This document shows positions 17,610 to 26,114 of a stretch of DNA of 64,000 nt, one piece after another (position 1 is the first letter of the stretch; the number at the start of each line of letters is the position of its first letter). The DNA is from Curtobacterium sp. MCBD17_013 (GTDB taxonomy: Bacteria; Actinomycetota; Actinomycetes; Actinomycetales; Microbacteriaceae). The notes beneath the pieces were generated by a model. It had not been told where the DNA came from. It made no database searches and saw only the letters and a program-made list of their open reading frames with translations. The stretch spans positions 62,001 to 126,000 of the forward strand of contig NZ_QKTU01000001.1 in assembly GCF_003234565.1 (NCBI RefSeq), written 5' to 3'. Position numbers and translations under genes: made by a program.

Positions 17610-18404
17610 ATGCCCAACGACGCGTACAACGAACCAGCCGTCGCCCTGCCCACCGCCTCGATGCCGCTGCTCGGCTTCGGCACCTGGCAGATCGAGGACG
17701 CCGACGCCCCCGCTGCCGTGAGCTCGGCCCTCGAGGCCGGCTACCGCCACATCGACACCGCCACCGGCTACGCCAACGAGCGCGGGGTCGGTCGGGCCGT
17801 CGCCGAGTCCGGACTCGACCGCGACGAGGTGTTCATCACCACCAAGCTGCCGCCGGAGCACGGCGGCCGTGAACGGCAGACCATCTCCGAGAGCCTGGAC
17901 AAGCTCGGCGTCGACCAGCTCGACCTGTGGCTCGTGCACTGGCCGCCGAACGGCGAGGCGACCCCGGCGGTGTGGGAGCAGGTCATCGCCGCCCAGCAGG
18001 ACGGTCTGACCAAGGCCATCGGCGTCAGCAACTACTCGCTGGCGCAGATCGACGAACTCATCGACGCGACCGGCGTGACCCCGTCGGTGAACCAGGTGCG
18101 CTGGAGCCCTGCGGAGTACGACGTCGCCTTCGCGCAGGGGTTGGCCGAGCGCGGCGTCGTCCTTGAGGGGTACAGCCCGTTCAAGGCCTCGAACCTCCAG
18201 GACCCGACGTTCCTCCGCATCGCCGAGGCGCACGACGCCGACGCCGCGCAGGTCATCGTCGCATGGCACATCGCGCACGAGTTCGTCGTCATCCCGAAGT
18301 CGTCGCAGCCGGAGCGCATCCGCTCGAACGCGCGCGGCGTGACGTTCCAGCTGACCGAGGACGAGGTCGCCGCGATCGACGCCCTGGGAACCTCCGCGGC
18401 CTGA
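17610..18404 (+). CDS. Aldo/keto reductase (2,5-diketogluconate reductase-like)
   Basis: A 264-aa NADPH-dependent oxidoreductase with the full catalytic tetrad: D49 and Y54 in HIDTATGYANE, K79 in TTKL and H110 in WLVHWP. The cofactor-binding end carries IPKSSQPERIRSN, as in small actinobacterial AKR5-like enzymes. At 264 residues it lacks the longer loops of sugar reductases. It probably reduces small aldehydes or keto acids; the substrate cannot be read from sequence. It stands alone, with a GC-rich hairpin (18448-18472) before the convergent MFS gene. Confidence 0.87.
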   Translation: MPNDAYNEPAVALPTASMPLLGFGTWQIEDADAPAAVSSALEAGYRHIDTATGYANERGVGRAVAESGLDRDEVFITTKLPPEHGGRERQTISESLDKLGVDQLDLWLVHWPPNGEATPAVWEQVIAAQQDGLTKAIGVSNYSLAQIDELIDATGVTPSVNQVRWSPAEYDVAFAQGLAERGVVLEGYSPFKASNLQDPTFLRIAEAHDADAAQVIVAWHIAHEFVVIPKSSQPERIRSNARGVTFQLTEDEVAAIDALGTSAA

Positions 18405-18447
18405 GCCGCCGGGAGGCCCGCCCCAGCGCGGACCCGGCCCTGCCGGC

Positions 18448-18472
18448 CCCGCCCTCGGCGGCGCCGGGCGGG
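18448..18472. terminator. Possible bidirectional terminator
   Basis: CCCGCCC (18448-18454) pairs with GGGCGGG (18466-18472) around an 11-base GC-rich loop, between the convergent reductase and MFS exporter genes. The structure is modest and no T-run follows. Confidence 0.4.
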
Positions 18473-18498
18473 AGCGATCAGGCGGTGTGCCTCGGGGA

Positions 18499-19935
18499 TC
18501 ACGCCGGGCGCGAGAGCGCTGCGAGCGAGCGATCGGCGAGCGTCAGCGCCACGAGGACCGCGGCCGCCACGACCATGATCCACGCGAGTTCGTGCAGCCC
18601 GGGGGTGGTCGCCCGCGCCCCGAACGCCGCCCCGCCCGACGCCGACGCCACGATCGCGCCGAGGTACGAGAACGTCCGGAGCAAGCCCGCGGACGCGCCG
18701 ACCCGCTCGGGGTCCGCCTGGTGGTACAGGGCGTTCTGGTTCGCCAGGTTGAGCAGCCCGAGCGGGATCCCGACGAGCGTGGTGAGGGCGAACAGGAGCC
18801 ACACGGCCGTGCCGGACCCCACGGCGAGGAGCAGGACGCAGCCGACGAGCAGCAGGACGCCGCCGACGACGAGCTTCGCCCGCACCTCGGGCCGTCTGCC
18901 GGTCAGGGTCGACACGACGATGGCCGCACCGAACAGGGGGAGCAGCACGAGCCCCGCGGCCGACGCCGACAAGCCACGGCCGTCCTCGAGCCACTGCGTG
19001 AACCCGTAGAGGAACGCGTAGCTGACGACCTGGGCGACGAGGGCGCGCGCGAACGTCCCGAGCAGCGGGAGGTTGCCGGCGAACACCCGCACGTCGATGA
19101 ACGGGTCGACGGCACGGAGTTCGCGCACCGTGAAGGCGACCGCGGCGGCGACGGCGACCACGAGCAGCCAGACGAGTGCCGGCCGCAGGTCCATGAGGAA
19201 CAGCAGGAGCGCGAGGAGCGTCGCCGCGAAGAGCAGGACACCGGCGACGTCGAACCGCGCACGCGTCTGGGTGGCGTCGAGCGCGGTGTGCCGGGGGAGT
19301 GCGACCCAGCCGAGCACCAGACAGGCGACACCGAGCGGGATGTTGACCGCGAACGTCGCCCGCCACCCGCCGACGGCGATGAGGAGTCCGCCGAGCGTCG
19401 GCCCGATCACCGCGATGGTCTGCGTCGTCACGGCGAGCGCGGTGAGCACCGCCTGGGGGCTGTCCTGCCCGGTGCGGCGGCCCTCGGCACGGATGAGCGT
19501 CATGGCGGCGGGGTACCCCGCGCACGTGCCGAACCCGAGCACGACCCGGGCGGCGACGAGCCACCCGAGCCCGGGGGCCGCGGTGCCGATCACGCCCGCG
19601 ACGAGGGTGAGCACGGCGCCGACGAGGAACAGCCGCCGCGGCCCGAACGTGTCGACGAGTCGCCCCACCAGGGGCTGCCCGATCGACGTCGCCAGGTACA
19701 GCGCGGACACCAGCCAGGCGGTCTCCGACGCGGGTGCGCCGAACGCGGCGGCGATCGGCACGAGGGCGACCGCGATGATCGACGAGTTGATCGGGTTGAG
19801 GATCGACCCGAGCATCATCGGCGCGAGCAGGCGCCGGTCGAACCGGTCGGGAGGCGCGGCGCGGCCCCGTCGTCCGGCTCCCGGCGTGGACGGTGCAGTG
19901 GGGCGGGGGAGCCGCTCGGTGTCCGACTCGCTCAT
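18499..19935 (-). CDS. MFS drug exporter (DHA2/EmrB-like)
   Basis: A 478-aa protein with about fourteen hydrophobic helices. Motif A is LVGRLVDTFGPRRLFL after the second helix and motif C-like GPTLGGLLIAVGGWRATF follows the fifth, which is typical of drug:H+ antiporters. The ATG at 19935 overlaps the stop of the MarR-type gene (ATGA), and the ribosome-binding site is within that gene. This MarR-plus-MFS pairing points to an inducible exporter of a toxic compound. The substrate is unknown. Confidence 0.86.
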   Translation of the reverse strand: MSESDTERLPRPTAPSTPGAGRRGRAAPPDRFDRRLLAPMMLGSILNPINSSIIAVALVPIAAAFGAPASETAWLVSALYLATSIGQPLVGRLVDTFGPRRLFLVGAVLTLVAGVIGTAAPGLGWLVAARVVLGFGTCAGYPAAMTLIRAEGRRTGQDSPQAVLTALAVTTQTIAVIGPTLGGLLIAVGGWRATFAVNIPLGVACLVLGWVALPRHTALDATQTRARFDVAGVLLFAATLLALLLFLMDLRPALVWLLVVAVAAAVAFTVRELRAVDPFIDVRVFAGNLPLLGTFARALVAQVVSYAFLYGFTQWLEDGRGLSASAAGLVLLPLFGAAIVVSTLTGRRPEVRAKLVVGGVLLLVGCVLLLAVGSGTAVWLLFALTTLVGIPLGLLNLANQNALYHQADPERVGASAGLLRTFSYLGAIVASASGGAAFGARATTPGLHELAWIMVVAAAVLVALTLADRSLAALSRPA

Positions 19936-20459
19936 CGGTCGGTGCGCTCCGTCGGCGCCTCGGCGACCCGGTCGAGCAGCGCCAGGGCCTCGAGCAGGCG
20001 ACGACGCTCGTCCTCCGTGTACCGCTCGGCCATCACCTCGGTGAGCCACTCCTGCCGCGCGGCGCGGTTGCCCTCGTTCTGCACCGACCCGGCGTCGGTC
20101 AGGCCGACGATCTGGCGGCGCCCGTCGGTGGGGTCGGGTGCCCGCTGCACGAGCCCTGCGGCCTCCAGCGCGGTGAGGGTGTTCGCCATCGACTGCGGCC
20201 GGACGCCCTCGAGCACGGCGAGAGCCGAGGCGGTGGTCGCCTCGCCCTTGCCGACGCGGGTCAGGACGGACGCCTGCGAGGGAGTGAGGTCGCCCTCGGC
20301 CGCGACCTCGCGCAGGCGGCGGAGGAAACGGCCGACGGCCACGCGCACGGCCAGCGAGGTCGCCGCGGGGGATGCGTCGAGTGGGATCGGTTCGTCGGAG
20401 ATGATCGGCAGCCTAGACTGCGCATCAGTACCTGTACAGTCAGGACTGTCGAATTCCAC
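19932..20459 (-). CDS. MarR-family regulator of the MFS exporter; start uncertain
   Basis: The conserved part is clear: FLRRLREVAAEGDLTPSQASVL, then a recognition helix in EGVRPQSMANTLTALEAAGLV and the wing DPTDGRRQIVGLT. The start is not clear. In-frame canonical starts are GTG at 20489, GTG at 20459 and GTG at 20348. The first two put the coding region across a palindrome (20436-20449) and a TAGGCT -10-like box (20415-20410), and the last cuts into the first helix. The most natural N-terminus, SDEPIPLD, follows an ATC codon at 20402, seven bases after TAGGCT. I list the 20459 start as the longest plausible form. Confidence 0.7.
   Translation of the reverse strand: MEFDSPDCTGTDAQSRLPIISDEPIPLDASPAATSLAVRVAVGRFLRRLREVAAEGDLTPSQASVLTRVGKGEATTASALAVLEGVRPQSMANTLTALEAAGLVQRAPDPTDGRRQIVGLTDAGSVQNEGNRAARQEWLTEVMAERYTEDERRRLLEALALLDRVAEAPTERTDR
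20436..20449. promoter_or_regulatory. Palindrome ACAGTC-AG-GACTGT, probable MarR operator
   Basis: Six-base arms (20436-20441 and 20444-20449) with a 2-bp spacer, between the divergent MarR-type gene and the isochorismatase-like gene at 20480. Its position suits autorepression and control of the divergent hydrolase. Confidence 0.55.
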
Positions 20460-20479
20460 ACGACCACCGGAGGCTCGCC

Positions 20480-21040
20480 ATGTCCACACCCGTCCTGCTC
20501 GTCATGGACTTCCAGACCAGCATCGTCGACCGGCTCGGCTCGCCCGAGGTCCTGGCGGCCGCCACGCGCGCGGTCGATGCCGCCCGCACGAACGGCGTGC
20601 CCGTGGTGTTCGTCCGCGTCGCCTTCCGCGCGGGGTTCCCCGAGATCGCTGCGTCGAACAAGAGCTTCGGCGCGATCCGGCAGCGGGGCGACGCCGCCGG
20701 CTTCGACGAGCGCTCGACCGCGATCCACGCCGCGTTCGCGGTCCGTCCCGACGAGGTCGTCGTGACGAAGCGCCGGGTCAGTGCCTTCGCCGGCAGCGAC
20801 CTCGACGTCGTGCTTCGCGCTGCCGGGGCGACCGAGCTCGTCCTCGCGGGCATCGCCACGAGCGGGGTCGTGCTGTCGACCCTCCGGCAGGCCGCGGACC
20901 TCGACTACGGGATCACCGTCCTCGCCGACGCATGTGCGGACGCCGATCCCGAGGTCCACCGGGTCCTGACCGAGAAGGTCTACCCCCGACAGGCCGACGT
21001 CACGACCGTGGACGCTTGGGTGGCGAACCTCCGCGGATGA
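20480..21040 (+). CDS. Isochorismatase-like hydrolase lacking the catalytic cysteine
   Basis: A 186-aa single-domain isochorismatase-fold protein. The Asp (D10 in VMDFQ) and Lys (K97 in VVTKRR) of the usual Asp-Lys-Cys triad are present, but the loop that normally carries Cys reads GIATSGVVLST, with V130 in the Cys position. It cannot act by the cysteine mechanism of nicotinamidase or ureidoacrylate hydrolase. Cys-less members such as PhzD hydrolyse isochorismate-type ethers through the Asp alone. The ATG at 20480 is close to an operator-like palindrome and divergent from a MarR/MFS pair, so it may help detoxify the same compound. Confidence 0.82.
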   Translation: MSTPVLLVMDFQTSIVDRLGSPEVLAAATRAVDAARTNGVPVVFVRVAFRAGFPEIAASNKSFGAIRQRGDAAGFDERSTAIHAAFAVRPDEVVVTKRRVSAFAGSDLDVVLRAAGATELVLAGIATSGVVLSTLRQAADLDYGITVLADACADADPEVHRVLTEKVYPRQADVTTVDAWVANLRG

Positions 21041-21070
21041 CGCTGCCGGGCCTCCCGGCCGTCCCGCGGA

Positions 21071-21541
21071 TCAGACCAGGATCTTCGAGACGCAGACCAC
21101 GTCCGCCACGAGGGTGTGCGCACCGAACGGGGCGATCGGCACGTACCCGCGGCGCAGCAGCGTGTCCGTGATGTCCGCGTCGCCCGGGGTGCCGGCGTGC
21201 ACGAGGGCGGGGGAGCCGAGTTCGCCCGCGACCTGTTCGAGGCGGCTGAGCAGCGCGCTGCCGACACCGGCGCCCCGGGCGTCCTCGCGGATGAAGAACG
21301 ACTGGATCTCGAGCACGCCATCGGCGACCTCGCTGAGGACCCCGTAGCCGAGCGGCTCACCCATGCCGTTGCGGACCGTCAGGTTCGCCGCGACCGACGC
21401 CGGGGGCAGCGTCCGTGCCATGCGCGGGGGGAGCCCGGCGCTGAGGAGTGCGACGGCCCGCAGGCGAACGGCGTCCTCGCCGCTGTACGGCTCGTGGTCG
21501 ATCGTGATCTCGGATGGTGCTGTGGTGCTCATGAGCGTCAT
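21071..21541 (-). CDS. GNAT-family N-acetyltransferase
   Basis: A 156-aa protein with the GNAT fold. The acetyl-CoA-binding motif A is in LEIQSFFIREDARGAGVGSAL, with the pyrophosphate-binding loop RGAGVG at about residues 95-100. The start is the ATG at 21541 with GAGG seven bases upstream; an internal ATG at 21532 is the alternative. The acceptor substrate is unknown. An inverted repeat (21637-21651) lies about 100 bp upstream and might control it. Confidence 0.78.
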   Translation of the reverse strand: MTLMSTTAPSEITIDHEPYSGEDAVRLRAVALLSAGLPPRMARTLPPASVAANLTVRNGMGEPLGYGVLSEVADGVLEIQSFFIREDARGAGVGSALLSRLEQVAGELGSPALVHAGTPGDADITDTLLRRGYVPIAPFGAHTLVADVVCVSKILV

Positions 21542-21636
21542 TGGTTCCTCGGTTCGGGTTGCACAGGGCGACCGCTCGGTCACCCCACTGCACGTCCGGA
21601 GTCGCCACGTCCAGGGCCGGGCGGGAACTCGGATTC

Positions 21637-21651
21637 GCTAGTCTGTCTAGC
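21637..21651. promoter_or_regulatory. Inverted repeat GCTAG-N5-CTAGC
   Basis: Perfect 5-bp arms with a 5-bp spacer; near-symmetry continues outward as TTC and AAA. This is the shape of a TetR-type operator, and on the minus strand it includes a TAGACA box. It lies between the GNAT gene and the terminator of the helicase gene. No TetR gene is adjacent. Confidence 0.45.
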
Positions 21652-21662
21652 AAATCAGGTCA

Positions 21663-21696
21663 CACCGGGGGCACGCTGTGAGTCCTGTCCCCGGTG
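21663..21696 (-). terminator. Hairpin terminator after the helicase gene
   Basis: An 11-bp stem (21663-21673 with 21686-21696, one G-T wobble) around a 12-base loop, about 40 bp past the stop of the minus-strand helicase gene. Confidence 0.55.
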
Positions 21697-21737
21697 ACCA
21701 CCCAGTTCGGGGTGTGGTGGATCCAGACGGAACTGTC

Positions 21738-24700
21738 CTACTCCAGGAGCCCCCGCACGTCTTCAGCCGTCAGCGCTCCCGAGAACGTGTCGTCCTCGTC
21801 GATGACCGCGTCGAACAGTTCCCCCTTGCGGGTCGCGAGGGCCAGGACCTTGTCCTCGATGGTGTCCTGCGCGATGAGGCGGTGCACGCTCACGGGGACC
21901 CGCTGCCCGATGCGGTGCGCGCGGTCGATCGCCTGGGCCTCCGCCGCGGGGTTCCACCAGGGATCGAGCACGAACACCGTGTCGGCCTCGGTCAGGTTGA
22001 GGCCGAAACCGCCCGCCTTGAGGCTGATGAGGAACGCCGGCGCACTGCCCTGCTTGAACCGGTCGATCACCGCTGCGCGACCGGTCGTCGACCCGTCGAG
22101 GTACTCGTACGCCACGCCGCGCGCGTCGAGCCCGGACGCGACGAGCCGGAGGAACGAGGTGAACTGACTGAACACGAGGGCACGGCGCCCCTCGGCCTCG
22201 AGCTCCGCGAGGTCGTCGAGCAGCAGGTCGAGCTTCGCCGACGGCACGGCCGAGTCCGGGTCGATGAGCGCCGGCGAGAGGGCGAGCATCCGCAGGAGCG
22301 TCAGCGAGCGGAACACGATCATCCGGTGCCGGTCCATGTCGTCGAGCAGGTCGAGCACCTTGAGCCGCTCGCGCTGCAGGGTCCGGTCGTAGAGGGCGCG
22401 GTGCTCCGGGTCGAGGTCGACGTGCAGCACCTGCTCGACCTTCTCGGGCAGGTCCGCCGCCACGGACTCCTTGGTGCGCCGGAGCATGAGCGGCCGGATC
22501 CGCCGCCGCAGCCGACCCATCACATCGGCCCGCTGCTCCGGTGTCAGGTCCGGGGACGCCACCGGCTTGACCACGTCGTCCGTGAACCGCGTCACGCTCG
22601 ACAGCAGACCGGGCGCGACGACCGAGAAGATCGACCACAGGTCCATGAGCCCGTTCTCGAGCGGCGTCCCGGTGATCGCGAGCTTGAACGGCGCGGGGAG
22701 GTCCGCCGCGAGCCGGTTCGCCTGCGACGTCCGGTTCTTGACGAACTGCGCCTCGTCGAGGACCAGTCCGGCCCACTCCTGCTGTCGGTACGCCGCCGCG
22801 TCGAGCCGGAACAGCGCGTACGAGGTCACGACGACGTCCGCCTCGGCCGCGGCGTCCCGGAGCATCCGCCGTCGCTTCGCGGTCGTCGCCGTCACGCCGC
22901 GCACCACGAGCGACGGGGTGAACCGCGCCGCCTCGGTGACCCAGTTGCCGACGACGCTCGTCGGCGCGACCACGAGGAACGGGCGACGGTCGGGAGCCGC
23001 GGCTGACGAGCCTCCCGACCGGTCCGGTGCGGCGTCCCCCGAGCCGGCCCGCGCGCGTTCGCGCTCCCGCACGCCCGCCACGAACGCGAGCGTCTGCAGC
23101 GTCTTGCCGAGCCCCATGTCGTCCGCCAGGACCCCGCCGAGCCCGTGCTCGTGCAGGAACGTCAGCCACGCCAGGCCCTCGCGTTGGTAGGGGCGGAGCT
23201 CGGCGTGCACGGAGTCCGGCACGGACACGGCCGCGATCACCGGGTCGTCATCGGTGGCGTCCTGGAACCGCAGGAGGCCCTCGACGGTCTCGCGCCACCG
23301 GGCGTCCTGCACGGTCTCGTCGGCGAGCTGGTCGAACTCCGACCACAGCGCGGCCTGGTACGGGCTGATGCGGTAGCGGCCGGGCTCCCACTCGTCGAGC
23401 TCGGTCGCCTCGTCGATGAGGCGCTTCAGCTCGTCGAACACCGGGTTCTGCAGTGACATGTACGTGTTGTCGATGAGCTTGAGCTTCCGCTCCCGCTTGG
23501 CGAGCGCCTCGAGCAGGGGCGTGAACGGGACCGTGCGACCCTCGACGGTCACGAGGAACCCGAGGTCGAACCAGTCGCGGTGTGGGCTCGGCATCGTGGT
23601 CAGGGTCAGCTTCGGCTGGTCGGTGAGTTCCCGGTAGTCCGGGCGCTCGCCCACGATGCGGACGCGCAGGTCGTCGCGGGCCTGGAGTGTCGGCAGGGTC
23701 GTCGTCGTGAACTCGATGGCGTCGGAGCCGTCGAGCACCTGGTCGCCGTCGTCGGAGTCCCCGTCGTCGGCGTCGCTTCCGTCGACGTCGTCGCCGCGGT
23801 CACGGTCACGGACCGGGTCGACGCCGGTCCGGCTCGGCCACCGCACGCCAGGAGGCCCGTCCACTTCCGACAGGTCCGGAACCGGTCCGTGCGCTGCCGG
23901 GAGGTCCCGTCGGCCGTCCACGTGCCAACGCCAGCTGAGCAGCACCCGGTCCTCGGGCTCGAACGTCACGGTCAGGACGAACTCCGGCGGCGTGCGGTCC
24001 GGGAGCTCGAGCGAGCCGTCGGCGCTCACGAGGTCCACGCTGCCGCGCAGGCGGGGCGAGACGTCGTGCAGGAACTCGTCGACGTCCGCGGGCGGGACGG
24101 TGATGCGGTCCCCGGTCGTCAGGAGACGGCGCTGGTCCTCGCGCAGGGGCGTCGGTGTCGGCGCGAGGGTGATGTGCAGCGCGGGGGAGCGACGGAAGGC
24201 GTAGACGCCGTGGGTGCCGATCGCGCCCGCGGCCCCCGGCGGGATCGGACGGCCGTCGACCAGGGCGAGTGCGCCGAGCTGCACGCCGTCCGACGTGCGG
24301 GACGCATCGAGGACGACCCGGGCCTCCCGGCCGACGACGACGGCACGGGCGTCGGTGTCGGCGGTGGGGTCGGGCGCCGTGCCAGTGCCGGTGCCGGTGC
24401 CGGTGCCGGCACTGGCGCTCCGGCCGCGCCCGCGTGCGGCGGCCTTCGCGCCCGCTGCGACGAGCGCGATGCCGAGCCGCTCGGCCTCGTGCAGGAGCGG
24501 CCACAACAGCGGACTCGCGAACTCGTCGAGGAACAGCCAGTCGCTCTCGCCCGGCGCGTACGCCGCGTGCGCGGAGCGGTGCAGCGCGGCGAACTGCAGG
24601 AACCAGGCGTGCTGGTCGGGGTCCGCGCCGAGGCGGTTGCGCGAGTACGGGAGCGACCCCCAGGTGAGTTGCCCGCGGACCCAGTTGCCCGCTGCGCTGC

Positions 24701-25301
24701 GCGTGACCGGGCGGACGCCGAGGCGGACACGGCTCCCGACCGACCGAGCGGCGTCGTGAGCCGCCGCTGCGCGAGCGAGTCGCTGCGGCACGAGGTCCCG
24801 GAGCTCGAACTGGAGGCCCATCGCGGTCGTCCGTGCGCTCGCCGGCCCGGGGTCGCCGGCGAACGACCCGAGCGCCGTCCGCCAGTGCTCGGGCGGCGCG
24901 GCCACGGCGTCGTCGACCGCCGTCACGGCGAGGCCCGTCGGCTCCACGAGTCCGGTGAGTCCGGCCGCGCCGGTCAGCCCGGGGTCGCGCCGGACCGCGG
25001 CGGCCGTGACCTCGAGGAGCGCCGCCGCGACGTGCTTGCAGTCGCCACCGATGGGGCACGTGCAGGTGTTCCGGCCGGGTCGGCTGAACGGACCGCGGGT
25101 GGGCGTGAGGTGCACGCTTACCTGGTACGGCTCGGGGCCGGAGCCCTGCACGAGGGCGGCGAGCGTCTCGTCCGCGTCGTCCCAGCGGGTCCCGAGCACG
25201 CCGCCGGCACGCACGAGGTCCTTCGCGCGCCCGAACGGACGCGGGCCGACGAGTCGGATGACGTCGACCGCGTCGACGAGCGGGGCGGGCATGTCCCCCA
25301 T
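21738..25301 (-). CDS. SWIM zinc-finger SNF2-family helicase
   Basis: A protein of about 1187 aa. The N-terminal SWIM zinc finger reads CTCPIGGDCKH (about residues 70-80). The SNF2 ATPase has Walker A in LADDMGLGKT (about 725), a motif II of DEAQ rather than DEAH (about 849) and TGTPLENGLMDLWSIF. The C-terminal helicase lobe carries FSQFTSF, SLKAGGFGLNLTEAD (about 1104) and the arginine-finger region DRAHRIGQ. These RapA/HepA-like translocases remodel protein-DNA complexes, and the SWIM finger is thought to bind DNA or protein. A hexanucleotide repeat at 24380-24410 encodes a GTGTGTGT linker. Starts at 25301 and 25292 are both possible. It begins 23 bp after the TetR gene. Confidence 0.88.
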   Translation of the reverse strand: MGDMPAPLVDAVDVIRLVGPRPFGRAKDLVRAGGVLGTRWDDADETLAALVQGSGPEPYQVSVHLTPTRGPFSRPGRNTCTCPIGGDCKHVAAALLEVTAAAVRRDPGLTGAAGLTGLVEPTGLAVTAVDDAVAAPPEHWRTALGSFAGDPGPASARTTAMGLQFELRDLVPQRLARAAAAHDAARSVGSRVRLGVRPVTRSAAGNWVRGQLTWGSLPYSRNRLGADPDQHAWFLQFAALHRSAHAAYAPGESDWLFLDEFASPLLWPLLHEAERLGIALVAAGAKAAARGRGRSASAGTGTGTGTGTAPDPTADTDARAVVVGREARVVLDASRTSDGVQLGALALVDGRPIPPGAAGAIGTHGVYAFRRSPALHITLAPTPTPLREDQRRLLTTGDRITVPPADVDEFLHDVSPRLRGSVDLVSADGSLELPDRTPPEFVLTVTFEPEDRVLLSWRWHVDGRRDLPAAHGPVPDLSEVDGPPGVRWPSRTGVDPVRDRDRGDDVDGSDADDGDSDDGDQVLDGSDAIEFTTTTLPTLQARDDLRVRIVGERPDYRELTDQPKLTLTTMPSPHRDWFDLGFLVTVEGRTVPFTPLLEALAKRERKLKLIDNTYMSLQNPVFDELKRLIDEATELDEWEPGRYRISPYQAALWSEFDQLADETVQDARWRETVEGLLRFQDATDDDPVIAAVSVPDSVHAELRPYQREGLAWLTFLHEHGLGGVLADDMGLGKTLQTLAFVAGVRERERARAGSGDAAPDRSGGSSAAAPDRRPFLVVAPTSVVGNWVTEAARFTPSLVVRGVTATTAKRRRMLRDAAAEADVVVTSYALFRLDAAAYRQQEWAGLVLDEAQFVKNRTSQANRLAADLPAPFKLAITGTPLENGLMDLWSIFSVVAPGLLSSVTRFTDDVVKPVASPDLTPEQRADVMGRLRRRIRPLMLRRTKESVAADLPEKVEQVLHVDLDPEHRALYDRTLQRERLKVLDLLDDMDRHRMIVFRSLTLLRMLALSPALIDPDSAVPSAKLDLLLDDLAELEAEGRRALVFSQFTSFLRLVASGLDARGVAYEYLDGSTTGRAAVIDRFKQGSAPAFLISLKAGGFGLNLTEADTVFVLDPWWNPAAEAQAIDRAHRIGQRVPVSVHRLIAQDTIEDKVLALATRKGELFDAVIDEDDTFSGALTAEDVRGLLE
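24380..24410 (-). repeat. Hexanucleotide repeat (GTGCCG)n within the helicase gene
   Basis: Five near-perfect GTGCCG units encode an alternating Gly-Thr linker between the N-terminal region and the helicase core. Its length is a multiple of three, so copy-number changes would keep the frame. Confidence 0.75.
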
Positions 25302-25324
25302 CGTCGCAGGAGCGTCCGACGTCG

Positions 25325-25939
25325 TCAGTCGCCCGGCTCCGCCCGCAGTCCCGCGAGCAGCAGCCGCACCATGCGTTCGGCACGGCCGGACCGCTCGGTC
25401 CCGGGAGGCCCACCCGCGTGACAGAGGTCCGCGACCGCCCCGAGGAACTCGGCGGCGTCGACCTCGTGCACGACGTCCCCGGACGCGGTCGCCGCGGTGA
25501 GCAGCCGATCGAGCGTCGGTGCGAGTCGCGTCGAGAAGTACTCGGCGAGCGGTTCGTACGCCGGGTCGCCCGAGTGGAGTGCCGCAGCGAGCCCGCGCTT
25601 CGTGGCGACGAACTGGGTGTAGCGCATGATCCATCGGTCGAGTGCCTCGCCCGGCGGTGAGGTGGCCTCGATCTCCTCCGCAACCGCCACGCACGCGTCC
25701 ATCTCGCGCCGGAACACCGCCGAGATGAGGTCCGAGCGGAGCGGGAAGTGCCGGTACAGGGTGCCGACCCCGACGCCCGCGCGTTCGGCGATCGACCGCA
25801 CCGGCGCGTCCACACCGGCGTCCGCGAACACCGCCTTCGCGGCTTCGAGGAGGGCATCGACGTTCTGCCGCGCGTCCGAGCGCATCCGTCGGCCGGCCGG
25901 GGCGATCGAGGCGTCGGTGTCGCTCGTGGGCGCGGGCAT
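25325..25939 (-). CDS. TetR-family transcriptional regulator
   Basis: A 204-aa regulator. The N-terminal helix-turn-helix is clear: ARQNVDALLEAAKAVFADAG, then VRSIAERAGVGVGTLYRHF with the YRHF hallmark at the end of the recognition helix. The C-terminal half is the variable ligand-binding domain. The ATG at 25939 is preceded by AGAGGAG. Two similar palindromes lie just upstream (25958-25974 and 25993-26009), so it probably represses itself and the divergent aldo/keto reductase at 26115. The SWIM helicase follows closely on the same strand. Confidence 0.87.
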   Translation of the reverse strand: MPAPTSDTDASIAPAGRRMRSDARQNVDALLEAAKAVFADAGVDAPVRSIAERAGVGVGTLYRHFPLRSDLISAVFRREMDACVAVAEEIEATSPPGEALDRWIMRYTQFVATKRGLAAALHSGDPAYEPLAEYFSTRLAPTLDRLLTAATASGDVVHEVDAAEFLGAVADLCHAGGPPGTERSGRAERMVRLLLAGLRAEPGD

Positions 25940-25957
25940 GATGGGGCTCCTCTTGCG

Positions 25958-25974
25958 GCGGAACAAAGTTCCGC
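25958..25974. promoter_or_regulatory. TetR operator 1, GCGGAAC-N3-GTTCCGC
   Basis: Perfect 7-bp inverted repeat with a 3-bp spacer, 18 bp upstream of the TetR start codon. Its centre is 35 bp from the second copy. Confidence 0.75.
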
Positions 25975-25992
25975 ATAAGGTGACGGAATCAA

Positions 25993-26009
25993 GCGGAACA
26001 GGGTTCCGG
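25993..26009. promoter_or_regulatory. TetR operator 2, GCGGAAC-N3-GTTCCGG
   Basis: Same motif as operator 1 with one arm mismatch (6 of 7), closer to the aldo/keto reductase. Two sites on one intergenic region suggest separate control of the two divergent promoters or cooperative binding. A weaker GTTCCGGAA occurs near 26034. Confidence 0.7.
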
Positions 26010-26114
26010 ATAGCCGAATCGCATCGAGCGGTCGTTCCGGAAGGTCGTTCCGATTCATCGATCATACGACCCGCCTCGGCTGACAGGGCGGCGCGGGTCC
26101 GGAAATGGAGCACC

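Noticed and set aside
21738..25301. DEAQ instead of DEAH in the helicase as a sign of inactivation
   Set aside because: DEAQ is common among bacterial SNF2/HepA proteins and the other ATPase motifs are intact.
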